From: Nostoc calcicola FACHB-3891
GTDB taxonomy: Bacteria > Cyanobacteriota > Cyanobacteriia > Cyanobacteriales > Nostocaceae
NCBI RefSeq assembly: GCF_014697355.1
Contig: NZ_JACJRQ010000004.1
Span: 62,001-126,000, forward strand
Length of the DNA: 64,000 bases
Direction: 5' to 3'
Part shown: in pieces, positions 29,562 through 37,966 of the stretch
Layout of the letters: each line of letters begins with the position of its first letter
Numbering within the stretch: position 1 is the stretch's first letter
Translations under genes and position numbers: made by a program
The notes under the pieces: model-generated
Told to the model about the DNA's origin: nothing
Seen by the model: the letters and a program-made list of their open reading frames with translations, nothing else
The model's database searches: none

Positions 29562-30059
29562 TCATCCCTGCAAAGATTCAACAGGTGGAGGAATAATTTT
29601 TAGACCGTAGTTAGGAGCAGTTGCTAAAACTTTTTCCATATCTGCGGGACTAACAGTAGTTGATGAGATACTTTCTGAAACTGGCACGCCTATTTCCATG
29701 AAAAACTTTTCTAACCCTGCTGGCGTGACCCAACACAGCAATTTTACTGGTTCTAAACCGATGTTTGTAAACCCATGAATCTGTCCTTTAGGAAAATGGA
29801 GAAAAGTTCCAGGAGTTGCTAATATTGTTTGGTCATGCAATTGAAATTCCAATTCACCCTCTTGAATATAAAAAGCTTCATCCTCATGACTATGAACGTG
29901 AGGAGGTGTACTGCTTTGTGGTTGAATGATAATCTCAATTAGGGCATAGGCTTGACCAGTTTCCTCACCTACAGCTTTAAAAGTATATAAATCTCCAAGC
30001 ACCCAGTAAGAAGAACCTTGTCCTGGTTGTTGCAATAATTCTTTTTGATTGACTGTCAT
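29562..30059 (-). CDS. Cupin domain protein (quercetinase-like)
   Basis: 165 residues from the ATG at 30059, chosen because GAGGAAATT precedes it; the frame reaches 30101. Single cupin barrel: motif 1 PPHVHSHEDEAFYIQEGELEF (metal ligands His, His, Glu), motif 2 GTFLHFPKGQIHGFTN (His). This spacing is seen in small quercetin-dioxygenase-like and sugar-binding cupins; the substrate is unknown. Next gene upstream is an FMN reductase on the same strand, but a repeat of 140 bp separates them. Confidence 0.85.
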   Translation of the reverse strand: MTVNQKELLQQPGQGSSYWVLGDLYTFKAVGEETGQAYALIEIIIQPQSSTPPHVHSHEDEAFYIQEGELEFQLHDQTILATPGTFLHFPKGQIHGFTNIGLEPVKLLCWVTPAGLEKFFMEIGVPVSESISSTTVSPADMEKVLATAPNYGLKIIPPPVESLQG

Positions 30060-30095
30060 GGTAATTTCCTCAATTTTAAAATTTGATACCGAGTT

Positions 30096-30235
30096 AGGCA
30101 TGGGGCATTGGGCATGGGAAGAAGCAGGGGGGCGGGGGGCGGGGGGCAGAGGGGAAGATTTTCTCCCCTGCTCCCTGCTCCCTGCTCCCTGCTCCCTGCT
30201 CTCTGCCTCCCGATCCCCCTCATCTCCCCACTCCC
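30096..30235. repeat. STRR hairpin element between cupin and FMN reductase genes
   Basis: GGGGCATTGGGCATGGG, AAGCAGGGGGGCGGGGGGCG, GGGGAAGATTTTCTCCCC, then six CTCCCTG heptamers. Same plan as the two elements inserted in coding genes at 23018 and 26186. Confidence 0.85.
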
Positions 30236-30799
30236 CTACCTAACCTCTTGTCGCCCATATTTCAGGACACTTGACATCCAAACTAACTCATCCATAAACT
30301 TTGACATGCGGCGAATATAGGTTGGTTTGTCAATTAAATTGCCTGATTCATCAAATAGTTTCTCAACGTTGCTAAAATTCAGGTCATAGAAAATAGTTAC
30401 TAAGCCCAACTCCCGCATCACAGGTAAAAGGTTTTGGATTACCCTTGTACCACCAAAGGAACCCGCGGAAACGCCACACAATCCAACGGCTTTATGAATG
30501 TATTCTTTGAGACAGGTGTCAAGTACATGTTTGAGTAGACCTGGATAGCCGTGGTTATATTCTGGTGCAACGATGATTAATCCATCTGCTCGTTCCATAC
30601 TTGCAGAAAACTGAGGGTCTTTGATTGATTCCCCTGCATCATCTGTAGCGATCGCCATTTTTCTAATATCGATGAGCTCGGTTTCTAGGCGATCGCGTGC
30701 TGCAATCTGCTCGACAATAAATTTAGCAACGTGTTCGCTTTGGCGACCTTGACGGGGAGTACCAAGAATTACTGGAATAAATAGGGATGAATCTGACAT
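30236..30799 (-). CDS. NADPH-dependent FMN reductase family protein
   Basis: 187 residues, ATG at 30799. Flavodoxin-like fold with PVILGTPRQGRQSEHVAKFI (FMN phosphate loop), VAPEYNHGYPGLLKHVLD (second flavin loop) and GVSAGSFGGTRVIQNLLPV. Distinct from the reductase at 17322 (clearly different sequence). Predicted to reduce quinones or other electrophiles with NAD(P)H. The fragment of a dehydrogenase gene lies directly upstream (30812-30919), in the same direction, suggesting a former two-gene unit. Confidence 0.9.
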   Translation of the reverse strand: MSDSSLFIPVILGTPRQGRQSEHVAKFIVEQIAARDRLETELIDIRKMAIATDDAGESIKDPQFSASMERADGLIIVAPEYNHGYPGLLKHVLDTCLKEYIHKAVGLCGVSAGSFGGTRVIQNLLPVMRELGLVTIFYDLNFSNVEKLFDESGNLIDKPTYIRRMSKFMDELVWMSSVLKYGRQEVR

Positions 30800-30811
30800 A
30801 GTTTTTTCTCT

Positions 30812-30919
30812 CTATTGTTCTTGATAATTCCAAAGTAATCCACCATGACGCAAAACAATTCTCTGTCCGATGCCTTCACTGCTACCAGTAACTAAGGCAA
30901 GTTTACCTTCTAATTTCAT
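30812..30919 (-). pseudogene. Remnant of a short-chain dehydrogenase gene
   Basis: An ATG at 30919 begins MKLEGKLALVTGSSEGIGQ, the cofactor-binding start of a short-chain dehydrogenase/reductase (TGxxxGIG). After about 22 residues the family pattern breaks off and the frame stops at 30812, giving 35 residues where about 250 are normal. The piece RIVLRHGGLLWNYQEQ may come from the C-terminal end of the original gene joined by an internal deletion. Confidence 0.75.
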
Positions 30920-30962
30920 AAACTTTTTCTCTGTGATTTATTGTTGAGTTTTTGGTTAATTT

Positions 30963-31493
30963 TTACAAACTCAAATTGGCAGCACCAAAAGTAGCATTAA
31001 ACTTGCGACACCAGATAGCAGCAGATTTATAGTCTGCCAAATTTATATTTTCAGGAATGGAATAAGTCTGAGCGCCACTATATTTTTTTAAGGGAGCAAG
31101 AACAATATAGTCTCCCTTTGTTAAGGAATGGGATGGTGGCTTAGTTGAATTGATGACGTTATCTGAACGATGTAAAATTACTACCAAATCTGGCCCTTGT
31201 TCAGAGGTTTTAAAGGACTGGTCAAGCTCTATAAATGATTTACCGTCTTTTTTCGTAATACGGACTGTTCCTTGAGTTGTATGTTCTCCAGAAACAAATG
31301 TACCTGATTTGATAACAGTTGAATTTTGAGATTGTGGTGATTGGGCTAAAGGCGGAGTCTGAGTTGAAGACACTGGAATAGATGCATTCACAAGACCCGG
31401 ATTTTCATTAGCCTGTTTATTCGATCCTTCTCCAACACAGCTAACTAAGACAATAGAAGACAAACTTATAATTAATAAATGTCTAAATCTCAT
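30963..31493 (-). CDS. DM13-domain lipoprotein
   Basis: 176 residues, ATG at 31493. Signal peptide with lipobox LVSC (Cys19), a Ser/Pro/Gln-rich linker to about residue 62, then a DM13 domain: SGTFVSGEHTTQGTVRI, GPDLVVILHRSD, GDYIVLAPLKKYSGAQTYSIP, YKSAAIWCRKFNATFGAANL with the single conserved Cys. DM13 domains are proposed to work in electron transfer or redox reactions of extracytoplasmic proteins; the actual partner is unknown. It lies 43 bp from the dehydrogenase remnant. Confidence 0.88.
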   Translation of the reverse strand: MRFRHLLIISLSSIVLVSCVGEGSNKQANENPGLVNASIPVSSTQTPPLAQSPQSQNSTVIKSGTFVSGEHTTQGTVRITKKDGKSFIELDQSFKTSEQGPDLVVILHRSDNVINSTKPPSHSLTKGDYIVLAPLKKYSGAQTYSIPENINLADYKSAAIWCRKFNATFGAANLSL

Positions 31494-31757
31494 GATTTAA
31501 ATACCTCAATGTATCAATGAACGATATAGCTCTTGGTTTGAAATTTAAACTAATTATTGCTTAAATAATTAGTTGAAAAATTATGACTCTCTAAGGAATA
31601 AGATTTAGAAAACTGATATTTTGCTGAGAAAGTTCTTAGTAATTTTTCAGCAGAATTTCAATTTTCCGGACTGTGACTAATTATACGATGTTGGTGACAA
31701 CAAAAACCGCTGCAAGTCCGTAAGTTCCGATTTTGCACTTAGCATTATGGTTATCAA

Positions 31758-31914
31758 TAGACTTCTTGCATAAGTCGGGAAAAGGGGAAGGTGGGGTCCC
31801 CTCTGGGGATAAGGGGCGGGGGAAAGGGGGAAAGGTTTGGTATTTTCCCTTTCCCCAATAAAGATGAGTCCCTTTTCCCACAAGAGTGCAAAAAGCACTT
31901 TTGCAAGAGGTCTA
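31758..31914. mobile_element. MITE-like element, 157 bp
   Basis: Ends TAGACTTCTTGCATAAGT (31758-31775) and ACTTTTGCAAGAGGTCTA (31897-31914) are imperfect inverted repeats. The inside contains the GGGGTCCCCTCTGGGGATAAGG repeat core (about 31793-31815) also found, inverted, at 10270-10310. The remaining part of the 31494-32002 gap holds nothing I recognise. Confidence 0.6.
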
Positions 31915-32002
31915 ATCACACATTGCCATTGCTGTCCCCTCATTTCCCCCACTCCCCACTCCCCAAAATTGCTACAGTGGAGAAAGTTATGAGGACGCAA
32001 AT

Positions 32003-33487
32003 ATGACTGACAAAAATCGTTCTCAATGGGACTTAGGCAGGTTTATCGAAACCTTGACTTTCTTTGAGGTAATTCCTTTCCTCAACTGGGTACAGCAATT
32101 AATCCAAGGCCGTCCTCAGGATAATCAAGATCAACCCAATGGAGGAAGAAACGTGAGCGTAATATTAGTAGCAGGTGCTACAGGTGGTGTAGGAAAGCGA
32201 GTCGTAAAGCGATCGCTTGAACGAGGTTATAAAGTTCGCGCCTTGGTGAGAAATATTGACAAAGCACGGTCAATTCTTGGTAATGATGTTGACTTAGTAG
32301 TTGCAGATATCACCCAACCAGAAACTTTAACTGCTGTAGTTATGGCTAATATTGAAGCTGTAATTTGTTGCACAGCAGTGCGCGTGCAACCAGTAGAGGG
32401 AGACACCGCAGATAGAGCAAAATACTATCAAGGTGTTAAATTTTACCAACCGGAAATTATCGGCGACACCCCAGAAAATGTGGAATATCAAGGTGTCAAA
32501 AACTTAGTCCAAGCCGCAGCAAAATATCTACCCCAAGCAAACGAAAAACTAATATTTGATTTTACAAAACCATCAGCAGAATTAAAAGATGTTTGGGGGG
32601 CACTGGATGATGTTGTCATGGGTGGTGTAAGTGCCAGTAATATCCAATTATTAGAAAACGCAGCTTTATTTTCTGGTAATGTTTCCACTGCGAACTCTGG
32701 TGGATTTGCTTCTGTGAGAACTAAGAATTTTGATCCACCATTTAACTTATCTGGCTACGAAGGTGTGAAATTGCGCGTCAAAGGTGACGGTCAGCGTTAT
32801 AAAATCTTCCTACGAACAGATACAACATGGGATGGCATTGGCTATAGCTATTCTTTCGACACCGTAGCTAATACCTGGGTAGATATTCACGTTCCCTTTA
32901 GAGATTTGATTCCTGTATTTCGGGCAAAAGTTGTCAAGGATGCGCCACCAATTGAGCAAAGTAGAATTTGTTCATTTCAACTGATGTTGAGTAAATTTGA
33001 ATATGATGGCGCATTAAATCCCAAATTTTCTCCAGGTGGTTTTGCTTTGCAGTTGGAATCAATTAAAGCTTATGGCGGCGCAAATTTGCCCCAATTTATT
33101 CTTGTCAGTTCAGCAGGGGTAACTCGTCCTGGGCGTCCCGGTATTAATTTAGATGAAGAACCACCAGCAGTAAAATTAAATGACCAATTGGGAGGAATTT
33201 TAACTTGGAAATTGAAAGGAGAAGATAGTTTAAGAGCAAGTGGAATTCCTTATACAATTATTCGACCTTGTGCTTTAACTGAGGAAACAGGGGGTAAGGA
33301 ATTAATATTTGAGCAAGGCGATAATATTAAAGGCAAAATCAGCCGTGAGGATGTCGCAGAACTTTGCGTGCAAGTGCTAAAAATAGCAAAAGCATGTAAT
33401 GTCACATTTGAGATAAAACAGGGAGAAAACACTGTTAACTCTATCGATTGGCAGAGGCTATTTTCTAATTTAGAACAGGATAAATAA
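32003..33487 (+). CDS. NAD(P)-binding protein with inserted CIA30 domain
   Basis: 494 residues, ATG at 32003. Residues 1-50 are a leader including GRFIETLTFFEVIPFLNWVQ. Residues about 51-180 are an atypical short-chain-dehydrogenase Rossmann half with VILVAGATGGVGKRVV. A CIA30 domain (LIFDFTKPSAELKDVWGA to about residue 360; DDVVMGGVSAS, GGFASVRTK) then splits the fold, which resumes with FILVSSAGVTRPGR and SGIPYTIIRPCALTEE. CIA30 is named for a complex I assembly factor; in cyanobacteria and plants such fusions may act with photosynthetic or NDH complexes (inference). Full length and intact. Confidence 0.88.
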   Translation: MTDKNRSQWDLGRFIETLTFFEVIPFLNWVQQLIQGRPQDNQDQPNGGRNVSVILVAGATGGVGKRVVKRSLERGYKVRALVRNIDKARSILGNDVDLVVADITQPETLTAVVMANIEAVICCTAVRVQPVEGDTADRAKYYQGVKFYQPEIIGDTPENVEYQGVKNLVQAAAKYLPQANEKLIFDFTKPSAELKDVWGALDDVVMGGVSASNIQLLENAALFSGNVSTANSGGFASVRTKNFDPPFNLSGYEGVKLRVKGDGQRYKIFLRTDTTWDGIGYSYSFDTVANTWVDIHVPFRDLIPVFRAKVVKDAPPIEQSRICSFQLMLSKFEYDGALNPKFSPGGFALQLESIKAYGGANLPQFILVSSAGVTRPGRPGINLDEEPPAVKLNDQLGGILTWKLKGEDSLRASGIPYTIIRPCALTEETGGKELIFEQGDNIKGKISREDVAELCVQVLKIAKACNVTFEIKQGENTVNSIDWQRLFSNLEQDK

Positions 33488-33640
33488 GAATTCAGAATTC
33501 AGAATTCAGGAATCAGTAATATTTTTACGGTGGTTAATGCTTAAGGTTTCCTCAAAGCCTGATAATCTTATTGAAACTCTTAGCTTTAAGCATGAGAATA
33601 TTCTGAATTCTGAATTCTGACTCCTGAATTCTGATTCATA
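33484..33640. repeat. GAATTC-type repeats
   Basis: AAGAATTCAGAATTCAGAAT (33486-33508) and TTCTGAATTCTGAATTCTGA (33600-33640) are complementary and flank 90 bases of unique sequence, so they could pair. Confidence 0.6.
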
Positions 33641-33669
33641 GTTATTGACAACAGTGCAAGATATGTAAG

Positions 33670-34017
33670 ATGAATAAAATCAAGGTGCTAATACTTGCCG
33701 GTATTTTAGTACTGATTATCTCGGGTTGGTTATTTCCAAATACTGCTTCATCACAGCAAGTTGAGTCCCGCCTGAACAACTTGGAAGCCGATTTTAATCG
33801 TGTCGAGTCGCGGTTAAACCAGCTAGAATCTCAACTAAATCAAACCGGTCGGTCTCCATCTCCAAGAACAACACTTACTCCACGACAGTCAACAGGTTCC
33901 AGACAGAATTTATCACAGCAAGATCCTATGTTCGATCGCCTTGCAACTTTGGTGATTGAATTGAAACAACAAGTCAATAAACTAGAGGAGCGAGTTTCTA
34001 AAATAGAATCACGCTGA
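33670..34017 (+). CDS. Small membrane-anchored coiled-coil protein
   Basis: 115 residues, ATG at 33670. Residues 5-23 (KVLILAGILVLIISGWLF) are a signal or membrane anchor. Two coiled-coil stretches follow: VESRLNNLEADFNRVESRLNQL (about 31-55) and ELKQQVNKLEERVSKIESR at the C-terminus, joined by a Ser/Pro/Arg/Thr-rich linker. Probably an extracytoplasmic oligomerising protein. Conserved in pattern with other small cyanobacterial proteins but without a known function. Confidence 0.6.
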   Translation: MNKIKVLILAGILVLIISGWLFPNTASSQQVESRLNNLEADFNRVESRLNQLESQLNQTGRSPSPRTTLTPRQSTGSRQNLSQQDPMFDRLATLVIELKQQVNKLEERVSKIESR

Positions 34018-34067
34018 ATATTTCAATTGCTTAAAAGGGAACAGGGAACAGGCAATAGGGAATAGGG

Positions 34068-34096
34068 AAATCCCCATACTTCAAAGTAGGGGATTT
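34068..34096. other. Strong hairpin
   Basis: AAATCCCC and GGGGATTT with inner TACTT/AAGTA and a two-base loop; one bulged A. It follows AGGGAACAGGGAACAGGCAAT-like repeats by a few bases. A run of six T lies 14 bases after it, so it may terminate the coiled-coil gene. Confidence 0.5.
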
Positions 34097-34310
34097 GTAC
34101 AAGGACGCATTTTTTCTTGCACTACGTGTCCCCTGAAAAAATATTTTTCTTCTTTTCATAAATCAATTTAGTTGCTCTGAACTCAGTATTCGGGCAGGTT
34201 TTTCCACTATTCCCTATTAAGAGCCCGAAGGGCTTGGTAAAATAGAAGTCTTTGGTGGGATAGCACAGTTGTGCTAACCTACCTGTAATCTACAAAGCTA
34301 AATAAAAGTG

Positions 34311-34347
34311 TATAAAAACCCAACACTAAGCGTTAATTGTTGGGTTT
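34311..34347 (-). terminator. Terminator of the permease-like gene
   Basis: On the minus strand AAACCCAACA, 12 bases, TGTTGGGTTT followed by TTATAC; arms 34338-34347 and 34316-34325. Confidence 0.7.
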
Positions 34348-34409
34348 GGTTTCATTCAACCCAACTTATAATTCTCCTGAACTGTAGCTTTGCTTTTTCC
34401 CGAACAAGT

Positions 34410-34970
34410 TTAGGAAGGTTTTTTGCCATCGGAAACCATTTGCGAGAGAATATATGCTGTAAAATCTAGCAACTGATCTAGCACAAGGCCAATAATACCA
34501 ATGTAGAGTATTACCTCGATTGTGGAATCGATGTTACCACTTTTATAACTATCCCAGAGAAGAAAGCCGAGTCCTTTTGGACCTATCAACATTTCTGTGG
34601 CAATAACTGTAAACCAGGCTACCCAAATTCCAACTTTCAGAGCATGAAATATATGAAATATGGCTACTCGAAAGTTCTTATTTTGTCTATGAAAATGTCG
34701 CAAGCCTATTGCCGTATTAATGATTATTGTCCACAGAGTTCCAAAAAAAATTACGACAATAGCAGCAGCTTCACTTTCTCTAAACACTACTAAACTAATA
34801 GGCAGTAAAGCTATAGGAGGGATACTATGTGGTATCTGAAATATCCGCCTGAATAGCTGATAAATCATGCTATTCATCCCGATGAAATATCCGATGAAAC
34901 TACCCAATACTGCGGCTGGAATGTAACCAACAAATAATCGTTGTAGGCTAGCTAAAAATTCTAAAAACAT
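34410..34970 (-). CDS. ABC transporter permease, short (NrtB/SsuC type)
   Basis: 186 residues, ATG at 34970; complete permeases of this family have about 250-280. It starts close to the conserved core (FVGYIPAAVLGSFIGYFIGM), keeps PHSIPPIALLPISLVVF and the EAA-like loop ATEMLIGPKGLGFLLWDSY, and ends in a last membrane helix. These permeases import nitrate, bicarbonate, sulfonates or similar anions. About the first membrane helices are missing and there is no binding protein or ATPase gene nearby, so it may be a decayed gene or a family of short orphans. A terminator follows. Confidence 0.7.
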   Translation of the reverse strand: MFLEFLASLQRLFVGYIPAAVLGSFIGYFIGMNSMIYQLFRRIFQIPHSIPPIALLPISLVVFRESEAAAIVVIFFGTLWTIIINTAIGLRHFHRQNKNFRVAIFHIFHALKVGIWVAWFTVIATEMLIGPKGLGFLLWDSYKSGNIDSTIEVILYIGIIGLVLDQLLDFTAYILSQMVSDGKKPS

Positions 34971-35461
34971 GTTATTTTCTATGCCTCAGTTCTCATTGAG
35001 AACATCTAGGAAATACTGGGGCAACAGCACAAAGCAGCATGTGTGGCAAATCATTGATAACTGCCATAGAAAAGTGATTTGAATTGCACTTACTCTTTTC
35101 CCACTACAAGATTTCCTATATCTTCTCCTCCTTGGCGCTTACTCAAACAAGTTTATGTATTCTGACAATGAGGTAGGAGTAGTACAAAGAAAAGGTAAAA
35201 CTTGGCTTTCCTAGAATTTATCATCAAAATAAATCCTGATTAGTAAATTCAATACAATTTCTATAATTTACTGATTTGTCAACAACCAGATACCCGACTT
35301 ATTAGAGAAGTCGGAGATCTAAGCCTTGCAATTTTTATAAATTAAATAAGATTAGTATAGTTAAACTTGTAATTAGCAATACAGATAATCAATAAAATAA
35401 GAAATATGAAGGATGAAATGATAATGTTTAACTTTCATCCTTAATACTGTAAAATTTGAGA
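34971..35461 (+). other. 490-bp gap without a recognisable feature
   Basis: A/T-rich sequence between the permease-like gene and the TIGR04376 gene. I see no frame, repeat or strong hairpin that I can support, apart from a possible weak ACTTATTAGAGAAGT palindrome near 35297. Confidence 0.4.
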
Positions 35462-36037
35462 TTATTTTCCCATATTTCGCTTCATTTGTTCTAATTCGTC
35501 TTGCGTTTCCCAACGACGGAACTTTTCTTCTAAGTCGTCAAAACCAGCAGAATAGCTGCTAGTTTGATTCGACCAACCATTGGTTTCCAAACGCTGCTGG
35601 GTTTGGGCTTTAGCACGGGCTGTCTGTGCTTCGGCGGCTTTGGCTTGTACCTCCTGTCGTCGCTGCTGAATTTTCCGCAGCAGTTCCTGAGATTGGTTAA
35701 TGCGTTCTTTCAGCCCTTGCATGTGTCCCCAGCGCTGATTTCCTTCTCGTAACAAGGCTGCTTCTCGTTCACTTGCCGCAGTCACCAAATCTTGTCTACC
35801 AGCGTCTTTAGCTTTTTGAACACGGATGTGCCAACGCTGGATTTCTTGAGCGGTAGACAGAATATCGTCTTGCGATCGCTTCTCTTGTAATTGTAAATCT
35901 GCAATCAGCTTTAATGTATCTTCCTCTTGCTCACGCAGCTGTTCTAGCAGCGCCTCTAACTCCAAATGTGGATTGTTACGCAAGAATTCTTCTAAACGGT
36001 TTTCTAGAAACCGACTCAAATCATCAAATAAACCCAC
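35462..36037 (-). CDS. TIGR04376 family (PspA/IM30-like coiled-coil) protein
   Basis: 191 residues from a GTG start at 36037, MGLFDDLSRFLENRLEEFLRNNP being the typical start of the family. The rest is a long antiparallel coiled coil (residues about 20-140) with an Ala/Gln-rich part, then a C-terminal DDLEEKFRRWETQDELEQMKR motif. Distantly related to PspA/Vipp1, but short of the membrane-binding N-helix pattern of true Vipp1. Function unknown; conserved in cyanobacteria. Confidence 0.82.
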   Translation of the reverse strand: MGLFDDLSRFLENRLEEFLRNNPHLELEALLEQLREQEEDTLKLIADLQLQEKRSQDDILSTAQEIQRWHIRVQKAKDAGRQDLVTAASEREAALLREGNQRWGHMQGLKERINQSQELLRKIQQRRQEVQAKAAEAQTARAKAQTQQRLETNGWSNQTSSYSAGFDDLEEKFRRWETQDELEQMKRNMGK

Positions 36038-36266
36038 TGCCAGAACTCCAGAGGTCGGGTATGTAACTATTTTATTGTAGTAATTATTATCGCAGGCGGA
36101 ATGTAAATTTTAATAGTTCACTTCATCAAGTAATTTAAATCGCTGATGGAAAACTTCAAATCGATGAAAAGGCACTAATATGGTGTCAAAAAAAGCACAT
36201 TTTTTGTAGCTCAATATGCGAACGTCAAAAATCTCAATCGTCCTGTAATAAATATAGATGTGGCAG

Positions 36267-37769
36267 TTAAGGTTTAGCTGTTACCGCAATTTCTTTTAAA
36301 TTAATGCTAGAGCTAGTTAGAGCTTTCGGAGGTTTTTTTGATGAGCTATTAGAAATTGTATTTAACATTTCTCTCAAAATTAGTTTATTATTGTCAATAT
36401 ATAAATCAGTATCTATTTCTTCAAGAATTTTATTCACAAAACTACTAAATTTACTACTATATTTTTCTCGCTTTTGGTCAAAATTTGGTATTCTATTTCT
36501 CAAATTTTGATGAACTTGAGACATGGGAATACCACCTTTTTTAAGTTGACTAGCTTGCTCACTATTCTGTTGCAATTCATGCAAAACTTTCTTAGTTATT
36601 ACAAATATTTCATCATTTAATAAACCATCGCTAGTAACTTCAGTAACTTGAATTTCCTCTATTTTGGTTTGAGGAGCAGGTATAGGTATAAAGCGATCGC
36701 AAACAGATTTGAGGACACGATTCACTTGTGCTTCATAAGCACATCCAATCACAGTTTTTCCATATTCATGAAGCTTTTTAGCTAAAGCAGCAAATGCACC
36801 ATCACCTGATACAATAATGAAAACTTCCAATGTAGGGCGACCCTGGGCTAATTCCATGACATCAATTGCCAGTTGCATATCTGCTGCATTCCGTTTATGA
36901 CTGTAATCAAAAATTTGAACTGCTTCAATTCCCAGTTCTTGGATCTCATTCTTGAGCAGCCTTAATCGAGAATCACTCCAGTCAGCATAGGCACATTGGA
37001 TAGCAATTTTATTAACTAAAGTAGTTTTTTCCAGATTTGTTTGAATTTGTTTCAAAGAAAAATTTAAATTTGGGTTGCTTCTACCCATTGTTAAGTTTTC
37101 AATATCATAAAAAATAGCTGTATTAAATTGCCCAATATTAGATGAAATATTCGCTGTTGTAGTAAACTGCTCTAAACGAATCTGGCGCTGTTTTAACTCT
37201 TGGAACTCAGCTATTAAAGATATTGAATCGGAACTAATGGTTTGCTGTTTGAAGTCTGTAATTACTGTATTTAAGTCATTGAATTGTAGTTTTGCTTGTT
37301 GTAATTCCTGCTGTAATTGCTCAGTTACTGTCTTGATTTGAGTCTGAGTTTGGACAGTCTGCTGCTGAAGTTCGCCAAGGGTTCTGGAGAGGATATGTTG
37401 GCGTTGCTGATAAGCTGTTACCAAAGCTTGCTGGACGATATTCGATTCTTTGGCAAAAGCTTTACGGGTGTAAACCTGTAAAACTGCTTCATAACCAGCG
37501 ATCGCAATTTCCAAATTACTCCCAGGGTTACCTTGCTCAAAGCCTTGAATAATCGTACTTAGTTTGAGAATGACTCCGGCTATACTAATAGCGTTGGCAG
37601 GTTCTTTAGCAAAGCGATCGCTTACCCATTTTCGCAACATTAAAGCCAAATTATCATTGAGTTTGCTTAAGTTATGTTGCAGAATTGGATATACTTCCTG
37701 GTTTTGATATGTTGCTCTTAATAACTCCATCAGGAAGTTTTGCTCCTGATTACCAGCTTCATGTGGCAT
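36267..37769 (-). CDS. NYN-domain ribonuclease-like protein with LOTUS domain
   Basis: 500 residues, ATG at 37769. Residues 1-205 are helical/coiled coil with Gln-rich stretches. Residues about 214-365 are a NYN (PIN-like, LabA family) domain: AIFYDIENL with the first Asp (D222), RNAADMQLAIDVMEL with the second Asp, and FIIVSGDGAFAALAKKL with the third, the acidic set of a metal-dependent RNase. Residues about 385-470 resemble an OST-HTH/LOTUS domain (KKGGIPMSQVHQNLRNRIPNFD), which binds RNA. Probably an RNA-processing or RNA-surveillance factor; no neighbouring gene helps. Confidence 0.82.
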   Translation of the reverse strand: MPHEAGNQEQNFLMELLRATYQNQEVYPILQHNLSKLNDNLALMLRKWVSDRFAKEPANAISIAGVILKLSTIIQGFEQGNPGSNLEIAIAGYEAVLQVYTRKAFAKESNIVQQALVTAYQQRQHILSRTLGELQQQTVQTQTQIKTVTEQLQQELQQAKLQFNDLNTVITDFKQQTISSDSISLIAEFQELKQRQIRLEQFTTTANISSNIGQFNTAIFYDIENLTMGRSNPNLNFSLKQIQTNLEKTTLVNKIAIQCAYADWSDSRLRLLKNEIQELGIEAVQIFDYSHKRNAADMQLAIDVMELAQGRPTLEVFIIVSGDGAFAALAKKLHEYGKTVIGCAYEAQVNRVLKSVCDRFIPIPAPQTKIEEIQVTEVTSDGLLNDEIFVITKKVLHELQQNSEQASQLKKGGIPMSQVHQNLRNRIPNFDQKREKYSSKFSSFVNKILEEIDTDLYIDNNKLILREMLNTISNSSSKKPPKALTSSSINLKEIAVTAKP

Positions 37770-37925
37770 AGCTAAATCCCTGACAATGTATCTTTTGGGT
37801 TAGTATTCCCAATTTTGTATGCTATCTAACAGTTATCAGAATCCAGAATTCAGGAGTCAGAATTTTTAAAATCAACATTCAGAACATTTTACTACCTGAA
37901 TTCTAATTCCAAACTCCTAATTTTT

Positions 37926-37953
37926 GTAGAGACGCGATTAATCGCGTCTCTAC
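37926..37953. repeat. Perfect 28-bp palindrome (GTAGAGACGCGAT family)
   Basis: GTAGAGACGCGATT and its exact complement, 13 bp after the stop of the carboxypeptidase gene on its downstream side. Also flanked by GAATTC-type repeats (37840-37915). Confidence 0.85.
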
Positions 37954-37966
37954 TTCTAACTTTTAC

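Noticed and set aside
31677..32000. 107-codon minus-strand frame upstream of the CIA30 gene
   Set aside because: Runs through the MITE-like element and its CCCC-rich repeat; protein is low-complexity.
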